From Paraspadella gotoi (taxonomy: Eukaryota > Chaetognatha), in assembly GCA_051294375.1 (NCBI GenBank), contig CM119264.1, positions 14,658,682 through 14,722,681 of the forward strand: a stretch of DNA of 64,000 nt, written 5' to 3'. Positions 48,803-60,800 of this stretch are shown piece after piece. Within the stretch, counting starts at the first letter, position 1; every line of letters starts with the position of its first letter. A program made the translations under genes and the position numbers. The notes beneath the pieces were generated by a model. That model did no database searches. It had not been told where the DNA came from and saw only the letters and a list, made by a program, of their open reading frames with translations.

Positions 48803-49537
48803 GAAGAGACAGTGAATAATTGTCAAGTGTTAATTGACAGAACCGTTGCATATACAGCAGGTCCCTGAGGCGACTTCGGATCAGGTGGTAACACCATGTT
48901 ACAGGCGGGTTAAGCGCCCCGATCCCCTTAACGTTGCCAGACCGACACCCGGCTAAGAAACCACCCGGACCTTCTGGGTTGGGAGGCGAATGACTTGCCT
49001 CCGGCAACCCAATGGCCGGCTGATTAGGGGGAAACGGGATTGTGGGTTTAGTCCACCATAACATCCCCCCGCTCCCGTAGGAAGGATTGTCTGGTTGGTC
49101 GTCGTACTTCAGTGAATGTTTGTTGTTGGTCATAGGAAAAGTGGCGTCACCAAAGTTGAAGCGCATGTCCGCCTGAAATGTGGTCTGTGGGCGGGCAAGG
49201 TGCGATCGGCCAGGTTAGGCATGGTCCGGCCTGAAAGGTGTTTTGTTGTTTGCTGTTGTGTTCGCAGAAGTCGGGCTCACCAATGAAGAAGACGTTGAGA
49301 TTAGTTGATATGTGTTAATGACAGAACGCGTGTCAAGTATAAGACAAGTCTCCCTGGAGCTTCGGATCAGGCTGTAACAGCTGCATGTTTACATGGCGGG
49401 TTAAGGCGCCCCGTTCCCTCTTAAACTGCAGACCGACGCACCGGCTAGAACCCCGGACCTTTGGGTTGGGAGGCGAATGACTTTGCCATCCGGCACCAAT
49501 GGCCGCTGATGAACGGTTGGTGGGTTTTATACACCAT
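48803..49537. mobile_element. 735-base insertion with ACATTT target duplication
   Basis: The sister copy at 58707-58712 has a single ACATTT where this copy has ACATTT at both 48797-48802 and 49538-49543 with 735 bases between. The insert contains two direct repeats of about 220 bases (about 48820-49030 and 49300-49520) sharing CTTCGGATCAGG, GGCGGGTTAAG and GGGTTGGGAGGCGAATGACT. No coding frame is convincing. Confidence 0.65.
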
Positions 49538-51577
49538 ACATTTAGGTATAGTTTGTTTCAATTTTTTTGGAAAAAATTATAAAAAATTATAAAAAAAATT
49601 TCCATTGTTTAAATTCATTGGGAAAAGTAATAAAAGTAAGGTATCTAAAAATTAAGTATTTTTTGCGAAACTTCGAGATGAGACCTGTTAATAATTGGAT
49701 TTCCCTAGACTATTTAACGTTATTTGATTTAGTCCAAAAAAACTCAATTTTTTTGTTAGGTTTTTTTAAGTGTTATTGCTAGCAATGTAATAGTTGAATT
49801 TGGAGAAGAATAAAGCTACCTGATAAATTAGCATTTGGCAGGAGACCATTTTGTACTATAGTGGCTAAGTCTCGTTTGAAAAAAGAAAGGGAAAAGATTA
49901 TGGCAAAAGTAATATTGGCGCAATACCTTCTTCTCGCTTTCTCCAGTGCCCTTTTGCAGGACCCTCTCGCCTCGTTGTCCAACGCGCTGGTCGCTTTCGT
50001 CGAGAATCAAAAATCTTGGATTACGCATCAAGGCTACTGGCGACTAGCAATTCTTTGGTTATTCTGGCGCCGCGAAGAATATCCGCCGCCTCCTTCACAC
50101 CAGTCCTCGACGAGCACGCAATAAGTCATTATTGTTCATTGAATTTTAAATGCTGTTTTTGTTAACGTTCGATCTCTACCATAGCGACTTACCAATTGTG
50201 TCGTAATTTTTGCGGTCAGAGCCATTGATGAATAAAGCTGCATGAATATTGGCCATTAGCTGCGCCTCTTTGATTTTATCCATGCTTGGATTTACCAATG
50301 TTACCACGCGATGTTGTCTTTAAATGGTGCGGCCGGAGAACATTGTTCGGCAATTTGCCACGAAACTCTAGAAGCGGAGAGTACAGCGGCCAAGAACGTG
50401 GAGAAATTATTCTCCCCCCTCCCATTAGAAAAAAAGTCACCGATCGCTTACCAATCTGATGTCGTACCAGAAGCCGAGTTTAAATTTGGTTTTAGGGATT
50501 GACGTTTCATCGGCGAAGGTCACGTTAGTCCAGTCGTCGATCCGGCTATAATGCTTGTGTGAAAAGCCAACTGTGGTTAAACTCTGACCTTTTAAACGAA
50601 TCAACATCTCTGTTAAAAATTTTGTTGATGTAAAATTCGACGCTCAAAGGTATGGAGATGTGCACAGACGTGGGAGTTGTTCCGTTTCCCGATATCTCTC
50701 CAGCCAAAGGCGTATAGTTTTCCCAGATCCCAATAGTTCAGAAGCGGTCAGCCCTAGGTTCGAAGGTTAAAGTTTACACGCTAAACGACGTAGCATTAGC
50801 AAACTTTAACACGATAAAAATTAAAACAACAGAAACGTCCGAAACCTGGTAAGATGGGAACCATTCCAATCTTCTCGCGGACTAAGCGAAGGACGACGTC
50901 CTCGTCGAAGCGGATGTCCGCCGACGAGACTTTTGGTCGGGACGGCAATCCCCGAGTTCAACCGCAGTGGATTGATGTTGGCTTCTGGAGTCTCGAGATG
51001 AATCTCGATCATCGACTTCAATGCGCCGATCGACTTCGAAGCAATTGTATACCAACCGTTCTTCAGTTGCGGAGGGTGCCGCTGGACCCGAGAAATGACA
51101 ATCAAGTAGGCCGCCCTGTGCGAGGGCGCGGGGAGCTCTTAAACCGCGACCCGAGAAAATGATTCGGACAACGAACACTCACAGCACTGAGTGACGAAGA
51201 ATCGGAGAAAACTTCGAAATTCCGTAAGTCTTCGGTGATCGATGGAAAGGCGGATCATGTACCACATCGCCAGCGGCTGAAACACCCCCCATTACAAGTC
51301 CCTCGGCGGCCGCCTATAAAGAAAGTAATGTTAAGCAATAATGCATTCCATCAAGAAACTTATAACTACTATACTTACTGAATATTCCAATAAATCTATA
51401 ATCGTCAAGCGCTACAGATTCATTTAAAATGCGTGGCTTCCACACTTTACCCCTTGAGAGTGCGACTATTTGTGAATCCAGCGATCCGAAAGAGGCGTGG
51501 CTCACGTATGTCCCAAAGTCCTCGATAGGCGGAGATACGTGCTCTGTGTCCGTTGAAAGCCCAGAAAGACGTGGATT

Positions 51578-51602
51578 NNNNNNNNNNNNNNNNNNNNNNN
51601 NN
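51578..51602. other. Assembly gap (25 N) ending the second TMD1/NBD1 copy
   Basis: Copy B1 stops here and family R repeat follows, marking a contig boundary. Confidence 0.95.
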
Positions 51603-51810
51603 TTTATGAAATTTGTACAACCAATATAAAAATTATCCATTCGTTTTAAAACAAAGAATGGTGAGTTAAGGGCTTCATCACTGTTACAACATAATAAAAT
51701 TACAGGACTGCAAGCTTTCATTCAAGTCACTCTCACAGTCAAGTTTATTCACTCCCAGAGGATCTGGTTTCCCTATCAATTGTATTAGCTCGGGGAACTA
51801 ATGTTTATTA
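51603..51810 (+). repeat. Dispersed repeat family R between two assembly gaps
   Basis: Starts TTTATGAAATTTGTACAACC, with CTTCATCACTGTTACAA and TTCACTCCCAGAGGATCTGG further on. Because it is bounded by 25-base N runs, it may have served as a false bridge between contigs. Confidence 0.6.
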
Positions 51811-51867
51811 TTATTTATTATTTATTATTACTTTATTATATTTTCTAAATAGAGTAAATCACCTGAA

Positions 51868-51892
51868 NNNNNNNNNNNNNNNNNNNNNNNNN
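51868..51892. other. Assembly gap (25 N) at the start of the inverted arm
   Basis: The inverted ABC copy begins immediately after this gap, in the middle of the linker exon. Confidence 0.95.
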
Positions 51893-53969
51893 GGAAGTCG
51901 ACGAAGGTTCGACAGTCCAATCGAGGCGCGGGAAAATAAGAAAACGAAAAAAAAAAAAATGATATAATTTTCAGTTTTCCCCGGAGCCTTTGGTAGAAAG
52001 GAAGAAACGATTCAATCAAAACAAACGTCTGATGTGTAGGATGTTGAAAGATGTGCCGAGAAGACGGATGCCTTTTGACTCTCGCCCTCTTGTTTGTGAT
52101 AATGCGATCGACGCAACAGCCTCTTAACGCTCTCTTCATTTTATCCCTAAATAGGTTGAGTTGAGAGAATTCATTTTTTTCCCCTTCTTGCTCGCATCAT
52201 CTTTGTTTCAGGCCCTCTGTCCGATCCAAAAAAAACAAGCGATTTCACGAAGCCTCTCCCTTGGATTTGGTGTCAAGGAGGATTGGCCATCGGTAGTTGC
52301 ATCAGGTTTCTGGATAGCATTAATTGATAAAAGCATTTCCAGCAAGAGCCTCCTCCCACCCTACGTTTTCTACACAGCTTCACCCTCTCTATCTATCTCC
52401 TGACAAAATGCTCCCAAAATCTGACGCAACGCCTCCGAAAGCTGGCCTTTCGCGCGATCATCCACCAGACACAAGAGTGGCACGACGACCCGGACCACTC
52501 CACGGCCCACGTGACTGCTGCTCTCCAGAGAGGCGGGCGAGTTGGCGCCCGCCCTCGTTTTCGAATTTTTCGTTTTTATCATCGAGTCGACGAGCGTTTG
52601 TCTCTGCGCCTTCATCATCGCCCTTGCCATCGCCTGGATGATCGGCCTTCCTTTTCTCAGTGGGTCTCTCCCTCTAAATCAAACAATGGACGAGCAAGTT
52701 AATTTACCGAATGATTTTGACGAATTCCTATTTAATTACAGTTGTCATACCTTTGATTCTGATACCGTCCTTCATAGTCAGCTGCTGTAACAAACCGAAA
52801 CCGGGGTGAAGTAATTTGGGATGCCGAGGTTAGGATTTATAACTTCATTAGTTAGAAATTGAGTTTAAAACAAAACGTGTTAATATTAGGTCGCTTACTC
52901 AATTTTATTCATGAAACTACTTCGATCTTTCCTCATATAAGGGCGGAAGTCTACGCGATCGAAACCATTCAAAACATGCGAATGGTAACAGTTTTGGGCC
53001 TGGAGCGAATCCGTTTCGCTTTTTCGCGATATGCTGGAGAAGTGCACGCCAGCAAGAAGCGAAAGATCTTTATCAACAGCTTTGCCTTTGCCCTGGACTA
53101 CGGACTCATCGGGAAGGTAGCGTCCGTCGCCGTCCTCCTCTGGGGCATCTACCTCCTTCAACTCTGCCAGAACATAGAACTCAGCGACATCTATACCACA
53201 AACACTAGGTATCCGAATGACATTCTTTTTAAATTAGTTCTGCAAAATTGATCATGCGATGAAAATTGATAGGTACTAAGGTAAAAGACCAGTTGACTCA
53301 GGTGATTTACTCTATTTAGAAAATATAATAAAGTAATAAATAATAGATGAATTAATAGTACAAAGTTCTCGGACTAATACAATGAATAGGAAGACGCATA
53401 TCTCTTCAAGGAACTGTTCGCCTTTAAAGATGATATAATTATAAATTGTTACAACAATGCTCATGGAAAGAATTCAGGTAAATTAAATAGATTTAGCTAT
53501 TAGGCCGAAGACTAATCGATATTCGATCTCAGCTTCGCATCTTGCTGAGGGCTCGAAGATTTGTCTCTTGCAAATAACATGCGATTCTTGACATGCAACA
53601 GCTACGACAAAGACTGGATCTGTCGAGAGTGAAAATTCTTCACGGCAATTATAAGTTTCTCATCAACATGTAAGATTTATTGATTAAAAATTCAACGGAA
53701 TCAAGCCATAGCTAAGGGCTCAAATTCTTCTAAGTATTTAATGAACGAAGGATAGTAAGTCATTGTAATTTTGAAAAGAAGAGGACTAACGAATGGATGA
53801 GTCAAACGACAGATTGAAAAATGGGAAATCTCCAGAAGGTATATTGAAGATTTTGGTTAAATTCTTAATGGTAGAATTGTTGAAATAAATTCAATTTGCC
53901 AATCTCTGGCGTATAAAATATAAACTGCTTGTAAGTTAGCCTAAATAATAAATAATAAATAATAATAAC

Positions 53970-54175
53970 ATAGTTCCCCGAAGCTAATACAATTGATAGG
54001 GAAACCAGATCCTTGGGAGTGAATAAACTTGCTGTGAGAGTGACTAATGAAAAGCTTGCAGTCCTGTAATTTTATATGTGTAACAGTGATGCAACCCTTA
54101 ACTCACCATTCTTTGTTTTAAACGAAATGGATAATTTTTTATTTTTGTACAAATTTCATAAAGCCAATTATCCCT
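53970..54175 (-). repeat. Dispersed repeat family R, reverse orientation
   Basis: Reverse complement of the 51.6 kb copy: TTCCCCGAAGCTAATACAAT, AGATCCTTGGGAGTGAATAA and finally AAATTTCATAAAGCCAATTA. It lies in an ABC intron of the inverted arm. Confidence 0.55.
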
Positions 54176-54352
54176 GTAAATATATATATTATCAATAGCT
54201 ATGGTCAGCGCCGGAGACTACAGATGCGACATGAGCTACAAGCTTCCGCCATACTGCTGAGGTCAAAGAGTCCGCAGAGGTCATGCTGGGATTATTGACA
54301 GCGACCCGACGCCTGACCTTGCGAGTGGAAACTTTGCCGGCCAGGTATTAGA

Positions 54353-54425
54353 AAAGAAAGAAAGAAAGAAAGAAAAAAAGAAAGAAAGAAAAGAAAGAAA
54401 GAAAGAAAGAAAGAAAGAAAAGAAA
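54353..54425 (+). repeat. (AAAG)n microsatellite
   Basis: Counterpart of the CTTT tract at 45577-45657, supporting the inverted duplication. Confidence 0.9.
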
Positions 54426-56439
54426 GATTATAATGAAATTAGTGAGAAACAACACAAAGAAAAAAACAACGCACGCAGATTCGGTGGATGGCGCCGTCAC
54501 ATCGAGCACGTGGCCTTTCGCTACCGAGTCGTCGTTTGGGCGGGTCATTGATGACTTCCACGTCGAGTGACGCCGGGCCAGACGCTGGCGTTGGTGGGCG
54601 CCAGCGGAGGCGGGAAGAGCACCATAATCAAGAATGATGGAGAGGGGAGCTTTACAAAATGAACCTCATCATTATCAATCAACATGAACAATAAATATAT
54701 ACATTTTATAGATTTATATAAAAAAATTTAACTTTAGATTCTACGATCCTATCAAGGAAGGATTCTTCTTGATGGAACGGACGTGAAAAAAGTTGGACGT
54801 GAAGTGGCTTGTATAACATCGGCCTCGTATCACAGGTGAAAACAAATATTTGATTGCAATGCAGTTCCTTATAAACTAAAGCCAGAAAAGTCCCATAAGG
54901 CACAACCTTACTACAAAACTTTTTTTAATTAGGACCCGATTCTGTTCACTGGTTCTATTTTAGAAAATATTACATTCGGCGAAGGTGGAGAAGAATATTT
55001 CAATGGACCAATCGTAAGAGTCAGGTGCGTGCGTGGTCTCTCTCGCTCTCTCTCATCTCTCTCATCTCCACCCCCCATAATACTAAATCGGAATCTAAGA
55101 AGAAATAAATTCCCGATAATCAGCTTCGGAGCGCAAACTGTCACAACTTCATAACGACTCTCCCCGCTGTCATACGAGACAAATGGTCGGTTATAAGGGA
55201 GGATCCCTTTGCGGGTAAAATTCGATTTTTTAGTGAGTAGCACGGCGATGTAGGCCTTTTCGAAAAAAAAAAAAAAGACCTCGCGAAACGTTTTTTTTAA
55301 CAAAAGAGAAGACAATGCCATTTGTCAATGGCCCTCTTTCGCAGGAGTCAAAAACACACAGCGCCTCTGCTATCGCCAGAGCCCTCCTTCGCAAACGCGA
55401 TGATTCTTCTCCTTGACGAGGCCAACGAGTGCCCTCGGTGAATTGACGGGGCTCGTTTGGGTTAATGAATAAATTTGTATAAATTTGCTATATGCTTCTC
55501 TCTGTCCTCAAAGATTTCTAGAGCGAGAAGGTCGTTCAAGCGGCTCTGGACAAAGTGATAGAAGGCAGAAACCGTCATCACCAATCGCCCATAGGCTTTC
55601 GACGATCGTCCGGCGCAACAAAATACAGTCGTGGGTCAGGTAAAGCGCCACTGACGTATTGGTGCCATTGTTCTGTTTACCTTTGAACTTTAGTAATTGT
55701 AGTAATAGTCAGCTTTTGGGTCACATTTTGTTAAGAGAGGAAAATGCCTCAAATCTAAGTGCTGCTAGCGCCGCACCTTCACGAATCCTAAAAACTATAA
55801 ACTATAAGGATAAGGAATAAAAGACTTAATTTTGATGCGGTGCAATTTCATAATAAAGTTTTTTAGTCATGTCACGTCGTATGTGATAAAAGGGAAATAC
55901 ACGTGAAAATTAAGTCACTGCGGCGCAACACATTGGATGAACCGATCTTGTTTGACAAAATTGCGTCTTTTTGTATTTTTTCAGGGTCGAATCCTTGAAA
56001 TCGGAAACCATAACGAGTTATTAGCAATGAAGGGAGTTATATTACGGACTTCACCGCGCTTCTAATTCTGAGCCGAGGGCGGCAGGGGGCGAACTTAACA
56101 GGGCGCAATTAGTCGGGCTATGATTAAAATGATTTATCACTGTGATGAATATCTTTTAAATAAACGAGAGTTTATATAATAATCGAAAAAATTCAAGTAG
56201 ATTACGAAGCATTTCTGAAAACAGCGTGAGTTGGTTGGTAATGCAGGCAATTTAATATTTCCCTCTAATTTGTACTTTTGAAAGTATATTTTTAGTAGTT
56301 GCGCTTTATTATTTTGGTATCGGGATTATCTATCGGATTGGGTCGTCGTTAAAAATAGAGAAAAATGGGAAAGAAAAACAGCGAAAAAGTCATTTTTCCT
56401 CACCCCCCTCCCAGCCACCCCCCCCCCAAAAAAAATTAC

Positions 56440-57838
56440 TTTCAACTTTTCATACGTTGACATCCGTAAGACGACGACGAAGACAAGTTCGAAGTTTCTC
56501 TGACGCGGAAGATTCCATCTCTCCCCAACCAGGTCGTTGCTCTGAAGTTTTATAAGCAAAATAGGCGCTGACACAATAAGTGTAATGTACAGTAAACTTT
56601 ATGCTAAAAACCTGAGATATGCGTCGTCGTAAGCGGCCCCATTTCTGCGACGCGTTGGAAGTCGTTTTCAGGCTCGGAGTCCACTTGTCGCGTAGAGATC
56701 CTCTCGACCTCGCCTGATTTTTTAAAAAAAAACCGAAAGTTAAAAGGAACCCTCTCAAAAAAATTCGTTCTCTTTTTGGCGACATGAAAGAAACTCACTT
56801 GTGATCACGGCGACGTCCTTTTTCGAGCTTCTTGCATGCCAGAGGACGAGAGTGAGCTCTTTGACACGGGAGAAAGATTCCGTGACGGCGGAAAACTTTT
56901 GGGTTCGCCTCCGACTTGACGCGCCTCCTTACGATCCTGAAAGACGCGACCAGATCGAGCTCGAATCCAGAAAGCAGACAAAAATACGGTTATAAGCAGC
57001 CATATTCTGGTTTGTTAGTAGTGTTTTTATTTTCGAATGCCTGTCGAATTTAAACGCCTAGTAGATTAAAAATATTATCGTATTATAAAAAAACGATCAG
57101 ATCAAAATCGGTTGCGCAAAAGCTGGCAAAAAGAACCAAAAAAAAGGAGAAAAAACTAGAAAGCGAAAGATCAAAACCTTGTGATCACGATAGTCCTTAT
57201 TTTGTTTATATCTCATTCCACCTAGTGGTTTTGTTAAAATGAACTAAAAGTGATAAAATTAATAATAAATAAATAATAAAAAAAAACCCAAAAAACACTA
57301 CCTCACTGTTAGCCGATCGAATCGATGTTCGATTATATTTGAAACGACTTCATGATCGACTCACCTCTCAGATCCTATAAACTTTTCTACTTCTGAAAAC
57401 ATGGATGACACCCGACACTTGGTAAGCCGATTTGATAGTATCCCTATGATAATTTATATGACCAAAGTCAGCTAAAACCGAAATTAATAAAAAGTTACTT
57501 GTGTATTTTATAGATCATGATAATTTTTTTTTAAAAAGAAGACCCTTCTGACTAACTATAACATCGGCTTACCACCTATTTTCAAACCTGGAACAGTTGG
57601 TGGCCATCGACTGCCTCGCGTTGCATTGATTTGTACGTTTTTCAAGTTTACAATCAGCTTGTCAAAAGCGGATGAGATTTCTAAAACGAAGTCAAACTAG
57701 TTCATTTTTTAAATCTGATGAAATGATTTTTCTTAAACACTCAAGGAATCATACACACCAACCTTTAAGCCCGTCTTGGATTTTCGAGTCTGATGCCTCT
57801 TGGGGCCATTTTTTGAGGACTTTTCAAGTAGATCCCTC
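56440..57838 (-). pseudogene. Reversed copy of spectrin exons 57-62
   Basis: The minus strand of this interval matches 41270-42569 with small indels: 56515-56450 is exon 62, 56640-56600 exon 61, 56960-56790 exon 60, 57420-57300 exon 59, about 57690-57600 exon 58 and 57838-57745 exon 57. Introns match too. The copy ends inside exon 57 at 57838, joined directly to the ABC linker exon. It cannot be part of a working spectrin gene in this orientation. Confidence 0.75.
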
Positions 57839-57861
57839 AACACGGGTTGCCTGCTTCGTCG

Positions 57862-60800
57862 ATTTCTTCGTCGGTCTCGGAGATCCTTCGGCGATAATGG
57901 TCAACGACTTTGGCCCCTGGCTATCACCCAATACGACGTCGAAGGACTCAGCCTTTGCTGTGTAATCCTGAGGCAAAGTCAGAGTCTGGGAGAATTTTTC
58001 TGCCTCTGCGTTCGGGTCGTCGCCTTCTTGACCTTTGACCTGGGAGTCGTTAAAAATTTTTCTCATTTTTTGTTTTTCTTTCCCTCCCATTGTTTGTATC
58101 TAAATCCTAACCAGCGCGTAATACATTCCTCCGATTGTCATGAGTTGGTCATGATTCCCCATTTCGCTAATGGTTCCCTTGTTAAGGACGATAATAACAT
58201 CTGCGTCTCTGATGGTGCTGAGACGATGAGCGATAATAAGGGTCGTCCGCCCTGTCGAAAAAAAAAATAACATTGATGTGAATTGGTTCCCAAAATCTAA
58301 ATTAATGCGTTCCCCATCCCTACACATTGCAAATTCAATATAGACTTTTAAAACCTTTCTTATATAATTTTTATTAATACTTTTTCCCCTTTGAATTTAC
58401 AATTTTTTGAAATTTTTGCTGAAATTTATCATTTAAGCCTAAATTACTTTTTTTCAATAAATACCTATTTTATTATTTTCTCTCTTTTCGTTGCTAAGTG
58501 AATATTAGGAATTATTTATTGTTTGCCAATACAACGATTTTTATTATATTTTATTATAATAAAAATCGTTGTATTGGCAAACAATAAACAATTCCTAATA
58601 AATACCTAATAAAGTTTAAAAAGGGCCTCATTTAGGTCCCAAAAAAATATTAATTTGAAGCATTAAGCTAAGTATTACAACTTTTTAAAATATTTAAAAA
58701 TTTATAACATTTAGGTATAGTTTGTTTCAATTTTTTGGAAAAAATTTTAAAAAATTATAAAAAATTTTCATCTTTAAAAATTCATTGGGGAAAAAGTAAT
58801 AAAAGTTAAGGTATCTAAAATTAAGTATTTTTTTGCGAACTTCGAGATGAGACCTGTTATAATTGATTTCCCTAACTATTTAACGTTATTTAGTCCAAAA
58901 AACCTCAATTTTTTTTAGTTTTTTAAGTGTTGCTAGCAATTAATAGTTGAATTTTGGAAGAATAAAAGCTACCGAAAAATTAGCATTTGGCAGGAGACCA
59001 TTTTGTACTATAGTGCTAATCTCGTTGAAAGAAAGGAAAAATTTGGCAAAGTATATTGCGCAACCTTTTCTCGCTTTCTTCCAGTGCCTTTTGCACGACC
59101 CTCTCGCTCTCGTTGTCCAACGCGCTGGTCGCTTCGTCGAGAATCAAAATCTTGGGATTACGCATCAAGGCTCTGGCGATAGCAATTCTTTGTTTCTGGC
59201 CGCCGGAGAATCCGCCGCCTCCTTCACCCATCTCGACGAGCACCATAGTCATTTATTGTCTTAATCTTTATCTGTTTTGTTAACTCGATCTTACCATAGC
59301 ACTTACCATTGTGTCGTAATTTTGCGGCAGAGCCATTATGAACTCATGAATATTGGCCATGTTGCGGCCTCTTTGATTTTATCCATGCTGGGATTTACAA
59401 TGTTACCAGCGATGTTGTCTTTAATGGTGCCGGAGAAACATTGTCGGCATTTGCGAGACGACTCCTGAACGAATTACCAACGAGGAGAAATATTCTCCCC
59501 TCCCGGTCGAAAAAAAATCATCATCGCTTACCAATCTGATTTCGTAACCAACCGACGTTTTAAATTTTTTAGGTTGACGTTATCCAAGGTCACTTGTCCA
59601 TCGTCGGGATCGTATAATCTGTGAAAAGCCAACTGTGGTAAACTCTGATTTTTAAACGATAATCTCTTGTTAAATTTTTTATGAAAATTGACCTCAAGAT
59701 GAGTTGCACGACGGTGGATTTTCCGTTTCCCGATTCTCCCACCAAAGCGTAATTTTTCCCAGATTCAATATTCAACGTCAGCCCTGGTCGTTCGAACACA
59801 TAGCATTACAAACTTTACACGAGCAAAAATTAAAACAACCAGAAAAAACGTCCGAAACCTGGTAAGATGACATTCTCTTCTCGTCGGATAAGCGAAGACG
59901 ACGTCCTCGAAGCGGATGTCGCCGACGACTTTGTCGGGACGCAATCCCGAGTTCCCCAGTGGATTGATGTGGCTTCGAGTCTCGATGATCTCGATCATCG
60001 CCTTCATCGCCGATCGACTTCGAAGCAATTGTTCCAAACCGTTCATCCCGAATGACATCAAGTAGGCCGCCCTGTCGAGGGCGGGGGAGCTCTTAAAGCC
60101 GCGACACCGGAGAAAAGATCGGACACGACACTCACAGCACCGAAGTGACGAAGATGGAGAAAAACTCTCGAATTCCGTAAGTCTTCGGTTGATCGATGGA
60201 AAGGCGGATCATGTACCACATCGCCAGCGCCTGACCCGCCATTACAAGTCCCTCGCGGCGCCTATAAAGAAGTAATGTTAAGCAATATGCATTCTCAATC
60301 AAGAAAACTTATAACTACTATACTACTAATATTCCATAATCATAATCGTCAGCGCTAAGATTCAGTTTAAATGCGTGGCTTCCACCCCTTTTACCCCTTG
60401 AGATGCCGATTTTGAATCCGGCGATCGAAGAGGCGTGGCTCACGTTTGTCCAAAGTCCTCGAATAGGCGGAGATACGCTGCTCTTGTCCGTTGAAAGCCC
60501 AGACGACGTGGATGCCCGAGAGGCTCTCGTCAGCGATGGTCGCCGCTTCGCCGTACAACTTGTTCTGCTTTTGAATGAGATCTTCCGGAGCCGAGAACTA
60601 ATCACCATCCTGTCATCAGACACGTCGTTGTTTTCGCTTTCGTTTTATGGTTTTTTGCTTTTATCAATTTATGTGTCTTTTTCGTTTCTGTATAATTTGG
60701 TTTCAGGTCTCGGCAAGGTTCGTTTTTTTTAGGGCACTTGGAAATGTTTTTTCGAAAGGTGGTCGTTCTGTAGTTGGCGCTGTGGTCAGTCTAGTAATTG

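Larger units (their letters stand above)
47850..51577 (-). pseudogene. ABC transporter TMD1/NBD1, second error-rich copy
   Basis: This is a direct-orientation duplicate of 57.86-60.52 kb. Compared with that copy the coding parts are heavily damaged by scattered one-base insertions: the H-loop region at 48130-48290 still shows DVIIVLN, the Walker B region at 49900-50030 reads MMRNPRFLILDES, and NBD1 upstream pieces occur near 50480-50560 and 50850-51120. A 735-base insertion absent from the other copy lies at 48803-49537. The high indel density spread over exons and introns alike suggests uncorrected long-read errors or a poorly phased haplotype rather than ordinary pseudogene decay. Confidence 0.6.
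51893..56070 (+). pseudogene. ABC transporter C-terminal half (TMD2-NBD2), inverted copy with frameshifts
   Basis: On the plus strand the sequence begins inside the linker exon (EVDEGSTVQSRR) and continues through TMD2: 52394-52540 (LTQRLRKLAFRAIIHQTQEW), 52930-53210 (AIETIQNMRMVTVLGLERIR and a hydrophobic run). NBD2 follows: Walker A GASGGGKST at about 54597-54623, a segment at 54737-54836 (RFYDPIK), DPILFTGSILENITFGEG at 54932-54990, a broken signature/Walker B region at 55340-55440, the H-loop at 55570-55610 and the C-terminus GRILEIGNHNELLAMKG at 55984-56035. Many one- or two-base indels break the frame. It is the reverse complement of 43-47.85 kb. I call it a pseudogene-like copy, but assembly error in an intact gene is equally possible. 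Confidence 0.65.

Noticed and set aside
52324-52641. A Pro/Arg-rich 105-codon frame on the plus strand
   Set aside because: It is an out-of-frame reading of the TMD2 exon; the correct frame reads LTQRLRKLAFRAIIHQ.
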